From Coemansia sp. RSA 1804 (Eukaryota > Kickxellomycota > Kickxellomycetes > Kickxellales > Kickxellaceae): a stretch of DNA of 47,004 nucleotides. The stretch covers positions 1 through 47,004 of the forward strand of contig JANBTH010000042.1 in the NCBI GenBank assembly GCA_027578815.1, given 5' to 3'. Each line of letters starts with the position of its first letter. Position 1 is the stretch's first letter. Shown here piece after piece: positions 40,501-47,004 of this stretch. The notes under the pieces are model-generated. The model saw only the letters and a program-made list of their open reading frames with translations. It did no database searches and was not told the DNA's origin. A program made the position numbers and the translations under genes.

Positions 40501-43500
40501 CATGACTTGCTCGCGCTGCACCATCTCCAGCATCAAAATAGCCTCCTCCTGCTGCGCGCGCTGAGCAAACACGGGGGTGGTCCAGGGATCGGAGCATACG
40601 AAGGTAGCCAGGTTCCGGACCATCTTATCAGCCGCCCCGCGTTTTGACGAGTGTTCCTCGCGGGGGTTGTAGCACAGCGCCGCCGTGCGTGCCACCGCTT
40701 GGGCTGCGCGTGTCTGGAGCAATTCGGAGGGCTCCAACTTGATGGCCGCCATAATAGCGCGCAGCACGGCGTTGAGTTTATCGGGCAGCTTGCCAATGGC
40801 CACCAGAGCACCGGCTAGTGCTGCGTTGGTTGACACCCCCAGCTGCTGCTCCAGCTGCCGGTAGTACTCGACTGACGCTCGCACTCGCTGCCGCCTCTCT
40901 TGCAAAACAGTCGACTGCTGTGCCCGGGCCCCCGCTCGTCCTCCACCAGCTGCCTGCTCCGCAAGAAGGGCCAGCAGCCGGCCAAACTCGCCGCCGTCGC
41001 TGCAGATCCGCTCGGCTGTTGCCAGCGTAAACACCCCATCTCCGTTGTTACTAGAAGCAGGCGGGTTCGAAGACGCATCCGGCAGCAAGGGCGGCAATGC
41101 GGGGATCGCAGTGTTTGGAACGTTGGCCTCACTGAGCGTCGTGTACAGAACCTGGCAGTTGGCATGGACGTGCGCCAACGACCGCTGCAGGTCATAGTAA
41201 GCCAGTCCACGCTGCGCCATAGCCGGCGGCAGTCTTGAGCCGGCAAGAACGGCGGTAACCGTATCACGCAAGAGATCAACAAAGTCGGGTGCCGCAAACA
41301 CTGTCTCGCCGGGGACCAGGATTGAGCTAGCGCTGTTGATCTTCTCGCCGTGCGGCGCACGCTCTTCATCTTCCTCCCTGGCAAACAGACAGCCCGTGCG
41401 CTCGGCCATCACCATTTCCTCAACGACAACGCTGGCCAGCTGGCACTGAAGCGACCACCCGGACTGCAGGGCGTCAGCCAGGATAGTGCCCAGCGTAGCG
41501 GCCCTCGAGGATGCAGGCCACGCAGCCGCCAGCTGTCCAAGCGCCGCCGCCGCCTGCACACGGCACCGCATAATTGTTTCGCGACTGATCAGCCCGCGGT
41601 CCTGCTGGATCATCGGCTTGTCAACGTTGTATCGGGACGAGAACGACGAGTCAGCGGCAAACGTGGTTGTGTCCGACGCGTTGTTGCTGGTGGTTCTGCG
41701 CGGGTCGTAGATCAGCTGCTGCGACAGCGGCACCCCGATTGGCGTCGATGCCAGCCTGAACATTGCTCCCACCACGTTGGGCGGCAGCAGCTCTTGCACG
41801 CACCCGCCGCCATGCACGCTGCTTACGCTGCTATCTCCTCCTCCTAATGAGCACTGCTTGAGCAGCGCCCTCCAGAGCCTTGCGGAGAGATCGAGAATCT
41901 CCGTGTTGGTCTCGAGAAGCAGGTTCTGGAACGTCAGGCGTAAGCATGCAGTGTCTACCCAGGGAGTCGGCAGAGTCTGTTTCTCCGCCGTGCTGACGAC
42001 TCCACCTCCGCCGTTGCTCTGCAGTGCAGCAGGCAGCGGCGGAAGCATGCCGCAGACGTTGATCTTGTCCTCTTCACCATCGCCGCATGCCTCCTGCATC
42101 GACGCAAACGTCAAGAGAGACTGCACGGTGGCCTTTCGCACACTGGCGATGGTGTGGCGGAAGAACGGGTACAGCTGCGGGATAAGCACAGCAAACGCAT
42201 AGCGCTCGGGCGCCTCGTGTCCGGCCTCGACGACTGCCGCACGGACCTGCGGATGCGAGAACAGCCGGGCAAGCAGCTCCATCACGCTGGCCACAGACGC
42301 CGTCAGATCGTCGCCAAGATCGGTCAGTGCGGCCCACACGCCGTTGATGACGTCGAGGATGCGTGTCGGTTGGCACGTGACCATCGTGTCAACCAGCGGA
42401 AGCAGCGCCTCCGCCGACACCGACCGCACATCGTCGTCGTGGTCGCGCAGTCCGCCCAGCGCCGCATCCAGCGTGCCCATCACCAGGAGCGGCGCCATGT
42501 CGCGCCGCACAGCCACCACGTACCGCAGCCCAGAAAGCCCCGAGTGCCGCGCCTCCCAGATCGGCTCCGCATCGGTGCCAACACTGCCTCCCGCGCCTTG
42601 CTGCTGCTGCTGTGCTGCTGGCCAGCTCCGCGCGCAATCAGCTGCAGCAGCGCCTGCTGCGTGGCCACCAGGAGCGGCTGCGTCAGGAACTGGCTGACAA
42701 CACCCAGCGTCTGCGCACACGTTTCGCGCACTGGCGCCACCACGTGGTCCGACACAAAGTCGCCAAACCTATCCAGCGTGAAAACACACAACAGCCGGAC
42801 GCACACGTCCTCGAGGTACCGCTGGTTCCGCTGGTTGTTCTCCAAGGCAGACACGCCGGCTACGCGACCCGCGCAGTGGCCCTGGTGCTTGAAGATCTCG
42901 CGCAGCGCCATTCCGGCCCCGTGACGCACCTCCCAGCACGCGTCAAACAAATCGATGCACAGAACCTCCACCAGACTCTCGAACGCCCATGTGCCCTCGC
43001 TAATGGCAAACAGCGCCTCGCGCGTGTCGGCTCGCTTCGATTCCACCAGTATTGCTTCGCCGCCCGGCTGCTCGGTCACGTCCACCGCCGACTTGCTGAG
43101 GATGGGACCCGGCGTGTCTGCATCCGACGACTGTGCTGCGCTGACAGAGCCATTGCCATTCCCGTTGCCATTTGTCTTCTTTGGGCCCAGATCCACCTTG
43201 CCCTTTTTCCTGCCCTCGGTCCGCGCCTTGCGCTTCAGCCGGTTCCGCTCACGTGCGCTCAGCTTATCCATATCAATCTCGGGCGTCCTTCCTCCGCCGT
43301 CTTCCTGGGGCGACGATGCCTCACGCTTGCATGGCGGCTGTGTAGATACCGGCGAGGCTGCTGCGTCGTCGTCGCTGGTCTTGCGCTTCCGCCCACGCGA
43401 CGATTTGGCAGACGGGCTCTTTGTGCCCGCACTCAGATCGATGTCGTCCAGCAGATCGTCGTCGAGGAACTGTGCGCCAATCCCCAGGCGCTTGCGCACC

Positions 43501-44024
43501 TGCGCGCGCTGGGCGGCCAGCCGTTGCTGCGGCTCCAGTGCGGCCATTGCCTCGTCGTCGTCGTACTCGCGACCCGCCGATCCAAGCAGCAGCCGCCCGT
43601 GCCGGATCACCGAGTCCACATCGAACTGCGCGAATGTCAGCAACTCGGCGTCATTGTCATACCGGTCGGCAGCCACACCATTGCCATCACTCTCTTCCTT
43701 TTTCACAACAACACCCGATGTTGCTGCTGCTGTGTCAGTGTCCGTGCCATCCGTCGTTGTGCACCCGTCCTCCTCCTTCTCTTTCTCGTTGTTGGGATCC
43801 CAGTCACCGACCTCCTTGATTATCGCCTCCACCGCCTGCGCTGCCGCTACCCGCGTGTCCCAGCTCCTGCTCCCCACGTACTCGTACACGCGCGCAAGTA
43901 GCCGGAACAGCTCCTCCGGGTGCTGCTTCTGGATCCCGCCTATCTGCCGTGCCGCCGTCGCTCGCACCACCGGGGTGGCCCCGTTGTCGAGCAAGGCCAC
44001 TAGTCTGTCCAGCCGCGACGCCAT
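37552..44024 (-). CDS. MOT1: TBP-associated Snf2 ATPase MOT1/BTAF1, with an apparent frameshift
   Basis: Snf2-family ATPase that uses ATP to strip TATA-binding protein from DNA. It starts MASRLDRLVALLDNGATPVV at 44024, the family N-terminus, and continues in HEAT repeats (SRSWDTRVAAAQAVEAII). The first frame covers 44024-42613 and the second 42612-37552. Both sides of the join match the family (VRETCAQTLGVVSQFL before, WEARHSGLSGLRYVVAVR after), so they are one gene broken within a CAG run where one base seems missing; restored length is about 2,157 residues. The ATPase is intact: DDMGLGKTLQTICA (about 1,571), the box II variant DEGH in ILDEGHCIKNA (about 1,682), and MDRAHRLGQTRVVNVYRL (about 2,036). 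Gln-rich and acidic inserts make it longer than yeast Mot1 (1,867). It is probably functional in the organism. Confidence 0.93.
40441..40491 (-). repeat. CAG repeat coding polyglutamine in MOT1
   Basis: On the minus strand, CAG/CAA triplets encode two runs of Gln separated by Arg-Asp. They lie in an insertion between HEAT repeats, away from the ATPase. A likely length-variable tract. Confidence 0.8.
42601..42620 (-). repeat. CAG repeat that contains the MOT1 frameshift
   Basis: On the minus strand the run reads CAGCAGCA then CAGCAGCAGCAG. The triplet pattern is interrupted by one missing G, at the boundary 42612/42613. This is exactly where the two MOT1 frames must join. Confidence 0.8.
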
Positions 44025-45360
44025 TATAATATATATTGGGGGTTTTCCTTGCTGTCCTCTTCTTTTTTATATGCCTAGCAATGAAATAAAGTATGCCACG
44101 CCCTTAATATCGAAATCAAATTAAACCAAATAGATAAATAAATGCTTTTAAAAAACGACGTGCCTGCCGCTAAATCACGCGGTGGTTGATTGGGCCGATT
44201 AATGCGTGGTGATTTGGGAAAGGTAAAAGAAAAAAGAGTGATGATGATAATTAACGGATGGGATGGGGGAGGAGGCTTGTACTATTAATTTTTCTTTCCC
44301 TCACAACAGCAAAAAAAAGATTCCATGCCTAGGAGAGGGGGGGTGGGTGGCAGATGGATGGGATTTTAAATGACGCTTTTATATAAAAACGGCCAGAAAA
44401 AAAAAACCAAAAAAAAAAAGTAAAATGAATCCAAGGAAGACGGTTGGTTGGCTGGCTGATGGTTTTGATGGGAGCCACCATGTTTTTTTTCTTTCTCTTT
44501 TTTTCTCCCTCCCCCTCCATTCCCGCAAATCACATTCCACAAAGGCCAAAAATAAAAGAGTAAGAAAAGTCCGCATCTTTTCGCGTTTTCTCATTTGTTT
44601 TCTTTTTCTTACTGGCTGGGCCGTGTTTTCATTATTTTTTCTGAGCTGTGTTTTCCTCACACTAACAATAACAATATTATCTTTTGCAATTACATTTGCG
44701 TCGCTGGAAGGCTCGTTTGCATAGCGTGTTGCAAAACCACATTTGCTCTGTCGCCCAGTGCTTCTTGCAGCACCACCTCGTAGTGACCATGTTACAGTCC
44801 AGGGTGTAGAAAAGGAAGGTGAACCATCTAGCTCCCAAACGCTCCAAAGGCGGACTGTGATTAAGCCAAGCTGGGTGTTAGAAAGAAAAATACTGCAATC
44901 TCCATATCTTCAGCAAGCCCGAGGTTGGTGGTGGCCAGTGCTTAAGCGCAATATATCGCCGGGTCAGAGTGGCCCACCAGAGTTCATTGATACACTACTA
45001 GTACACGTGTATAATCATTGGCAAACATATTTTTGGTCTTACAGTCGAACCTTGCCAAACTGTATCCCCTCCCTTCTATTGATATATTATGTAGTTTTAG
45101 AGCTTGGATTCTTAACTTTGTAAATTAAAAATATTTTGAAGTGTAAATACCCGTTTTGTGATATGTGTGAAAGAACATACTAATGTCCGATAGGATGTTT
45201 GAAATAATATCTCACTGCACTAAACTGCCTATAAGTGTACTTTTATGATGCACTTGTGTCTATATTTGTTGTGTTGCGGCATGACAAGAGGGCACCACAT
45301 ATGTGTCAAAATAAAGACTGTTGATTAAGAGGGAAGAATAAGAAGAAAAAACCATCTAGA

Positions 45361-45400
45361 CAAGGAAACCACTTCACCACTTGAAGCAGTGGATTCCTCG
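45361..45400. repeat. Imperfect inverted repeat (hairpin)
   Basis: AAGGAAACCACT and AGTGGATTCCT can pair over about 10 of 11 positions around a loop of about 14 bases. It lies in AT-rich spacer about 600 bases from the end of the right-hand gene. It could be a folded RNA or a transposon-end remnant; no assignment. Confidence 0.35.
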
Positions 45401-45644
45401 TTTTAAACAGCAAATATTATGAGAGAACAAAAACTAAACTAGCCGTGTATAGAAACAAGGCGGACATGTAAACATAATATTCACAAACGATGGTGCAATT
45501 GCGAGCATTAAATGTTGCCTATGAAGCGTTTACAATTATTTGTGATCAATAGTGACATGTGTAGATTTCAACGTTTAATAACCAAGGCATCAATAGTTGC
45601 TTAGAATCGGAGCATGATATGATGGATCCAGCACAGTTCTTTGT

Positions 45645-45749
45645 TTAGATCCATGCGCGGGTGCTTGTGGGGTTCTCTATGCGCTCCCCCAGGATCAGGC
45701 CCAGTGGATTACCCTTGATCCGCTGGTGCAACAGGTGTAATCCTCCTTT
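45645..45749 (-). pseudogene. Possible orphan terminal exon or gene remnant
   Basis: A GC-rich island in AT-rich DNA. On the minus strand, after TTGTTGTAG (a possible splice acceptor), 34 codons read KGGLHLLHQRIKGN, then PLGLILGERIENPTSTRAWI, then TAA. Composition and balance look like real protein, but I found no upstream exon in the adjoining 250 bases and the family is unknown. It may be a remnant of an inserted element. Confidence 0.25.
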
Positions 45750-46014
45750 CTACAACAACGTTCAGAACCCTATTTTCAAAGATTATTTAAACATAAATAA
45801 GTTTATTTGCAATAAGTCTATAAGATCAACTTTTGATACACTCCGGATCACAACATGATTATTATCTGGTACTACAAGAAGCATTGAGCGGCATGGCTGA
45901 TGAGTTTTTGCACCACGCAGGCGTATTCGCAAAAAAACAAATAGTGCAGTGGAAAGGCTGAGAATTATGTAGATTCTCATTTCGTTTCATTTCGTTATCT
46001 GGTAGTGAGGGCGT

Positions 46015-47004
46015 CTAATGCACGCTTGCTGTGGCAGTTGCCTCATCCATCGTAGAAGGTGTGGCATCTGGCGAACCGCTTGCAGCTCCACCGTTCCTGC
46101 TGGACCGCGACAGTCTGCGTCGCAGCGAAGTGATGGTGTTCCTTAGCGACCGCGACCGCCGTGGGCCAGAGGAACCGTCGGCTGCCACAAGCTCATCTTC
46201 CTGGTCAAGCTCGTCAACCGGCTGCCGTTCGCTCCGTCTATGCTGCTGCTTGCCACCAGAGTGGTTCTGGTACTGATACTGGTGCTGGTATTGATACTGG
46301 TGCTGGTGGGATCCAGAGTTCCGCGAGTCAAACTCGTATCCGCTCAGCAATGGCGATCCGTTGCCAATTCTCGGAAGCACATAAACGCCGCCGGTGTCGC
46401 TACCATCGCCTTCACCAAGCTCCGTGTGCGCGACTTGATGGCGGCTCTGTTGGTCGGGATGGTTGCGGCGGGAATAGACAGCCGAAGCACCTACACCGAC
46501 GTCCGCGCTGCTACTGCCATACTCCTGGTCCACAACGTTTCTGGCAGATGCGTGCTGAGTGGTCTGTGCTAGTCGTGCTTGCGAGTATCCAGAGTCATAA
46601 TCCGTGCTCCGCTGCTGTCTTAGCGAAGGCGTCTCTTGCGCCTGCAATTCATGCTGCTCAGGTAACGCGTTCTGGTTTGCCCATTCCTGGCGCACCACCG
46701 GATGCTGCTGCCCCTGTTGCTGTTGTTGTCTTTGCTGATAAACCCCTCCAACCTGTGTGCTACCTTCGTAGAATCTACCACCCATATTGCCGCCCTGCCC
46801 ATCAAGCAGCCCCGACCGTCGCTTGTATTGCTGTTTCTGTTGGAGCTGCTGGATGTTGCTGAACGAATGCAGCGTTGTCGAGTTCGACGGCGTGGCATGC
46901 AGGTGCGATCCGTACGGCATGCTCGGCGGCTGCCGCAACGAGGCAGATGCTACAGCTTTGAATGCCGATGGCGACACATAGTCGCGACTATCCTTAACTC
47001 CCTC
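46015..47004 (-). CDS. Gln/Ser-rich disordered protein (5' end beyond right edge)
   Basis: The minus strand is open from the window edge to a TAG at 46015, giving 329 visible residues; no ATG is needed within the window, since the frame continues past it (EGVKDSRDYVSPSAFKAV). Composition is Gln/Ser/His-rich with almost no hydrophobic core. A poly-Gln run (QQRQQQQQGQQ), an HQYQYQHQYQYQ repeat and an acidic Glu/Asp patch are seen. Near the end there is a basic, amphipathic segment, RRSRSLRNTITSLRRRLSRS, which could bind acidic membrane lipid or nucleic acid. No domain is recognised. It is probably the disordered C-terminal part of a larger regulator; the missing N-terminus could carry the defining domain. 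Confidence 0.75.
   Translation of the reverse strand, partial: EGVKDSRDYVSPSAFKAVASASLRQPPSMPYGSHLHATPSNSTTLHSFSNIQQLQQKQQYKRRSGLLDGQGGNMGGRFYEGSTQVGGVYQQRQQQQQGQQHPVVRQEWANQNALPEQHELQAQETPSLRQQRSTDYDSGYSQARLAQTTQHASARNVVDQEYGSSSADVGVGASAVYSRRNHPDQQSRHQVAHTELGEGDGSDTGGVYVLPRIGNGSPLLSGYEFDSRNSGSHQHQYQYQHQYQYQNHSGGKQQHRRSERQPVDELDQEDELVAADGSSGPRRSRSLRNTITSLRRRLSRSSRNGGAASGSPDATPSTMDEATATASVH
46262..46312 (-). repeat. In-frame repeat coding His-Gln-Tyr-Gln
   Basis: On the minus strand, tandem 12- to 18-base units of CACCAGTATCAA/CAGTATCAG type encode SHQHQYQYQHQYQYQNH. It is an imperfect coding minisatellite within the Gln-rich protein. Confidence 0.75.

Larger units (their letters stand above)
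44025..46014. other. Intergenic region upstream of MOT1, 2 kb
   Basis: It holds the MOT1 promoter (ATTATAATATATATT directly abuts the ATG) and the 3' region of the Gln-rich protein gene. Homopurine/homopyrimidine runs fill 44300-44640. From 44740 to 45000 base composition is more even, with Cys/Trp-rich short frames on the minus strand, but no gene can be supported. A hairpin at 45361-45400 and a small protein-like stretch at 45645-45749 are listed separately. Confidence 0.5.

Noticed and set aside
42560..42600. A 20-base GT...AG 'intron' in MOT1 that would restore the frame
   Set aside because: GTGTTGGC...GCGGAG would restore the frame, but 20 bases is too short for spliceosomal removal; the three introns found here are 111-241 bases.
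42612..43901. 429-codon plus-strand frame opposite the MOT1 N-terminus
   Set aside because: Same cause; the minus strand here reads conserved MOT1 HEAT repeats.
44743..45123. 126-codon plus-strand frame and Cys-rich minus-strand frame near 44.7-45.0 kb
   Set aside because: No recognisable domain, poor start context and no neighbouring exon; I considered 5S, SRP or spliceosomal RNA and saw none of their conserved cores.
1..47004. CRISPR arrays, bacterial operons, LTR retrotransposons
   Set aside because: The genome is eukaryotic; no regularly spaced repeats, paired long repeats, or reverse transcriptase/integrase motifs were seen.

Overview
This window is nuclear DNA from a fungus. The evidence is a set of clearly fungal proteins (sterol 24-C-methyltransferase ERG6, a Zrc1-type vacuolar zinc transporter, MOT1/BTAF1, an FMP27/Hobbit-type bridge-like lipid transfer protein, the SDH3 subunit of complex II), few and short GT-AG introns, long Ser/Ala/Gln-rich disordered insertions in otherwise conserved proteins, and GC-rich genes set in AT-rich spacers. 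The sparse introns and oversized low-complexity inserts make me think of an early-diverging lineage such as Kickxellales. That placement is a guess from style, not from a search.

Layout. Position 1-608 (minus) is the 5' part of a gene that runs off the left edge. A possible 29-residue microprotein (2020-2109, plus) sits behind a TATA box and a long pyrimidine tract. It converges on a 1,074-residue multi-pass membrane protein with a long disordered tail (2524-5748, minus). SDH3 (minus, one intron) and an Mpv17/PMP22-family protein (plus) are divergent around 7.9-8.5 kb. From 9.2 to 12.9 kb lies AT-rich DNA with minus-strand remnants of broken coding sequence. A DHHC palmitoyltransferase (12941-14165, minus) is followed by two small secreted, probably GPI-anchored CX3C cysteine proteins (14545-15288 and 15781-16257, minus), which I read as diverged tandem relatives. 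A tRNA-Gln(UUG) (16498-16569, minus) precedes the zinc transporter (17445-19665, plus, one intron). LYRM2 (minus) is divergent from the giant intronless FMP27/BLTP2 gene (20552-35413, 4,953 residues), which ends tail to tail with ERG6 (35605-36735, minus). MOT1 (37552-44024, minus) is complete except for an apparent one-base frameshift inside a CAG repeat. After about 2 kb of AT-rich spacer, a Gln-rich disordered protein (46015-47004, minus) runs off the right edge.

The genes do not form one pathway. Three small mitochondrial genes (SDH3, Mpv17-like, LYRM2) lie within 13 kb, and two lipid genes (FMP27 and ERG6) are convergent neighbours. The parts least explained by known families are the CX3C GPI-type pair, the microprotein candidate, the orphan membrane protein, the decayed coding remnants, and the His/Lys-rich insertion in the lipid-transfer protein.
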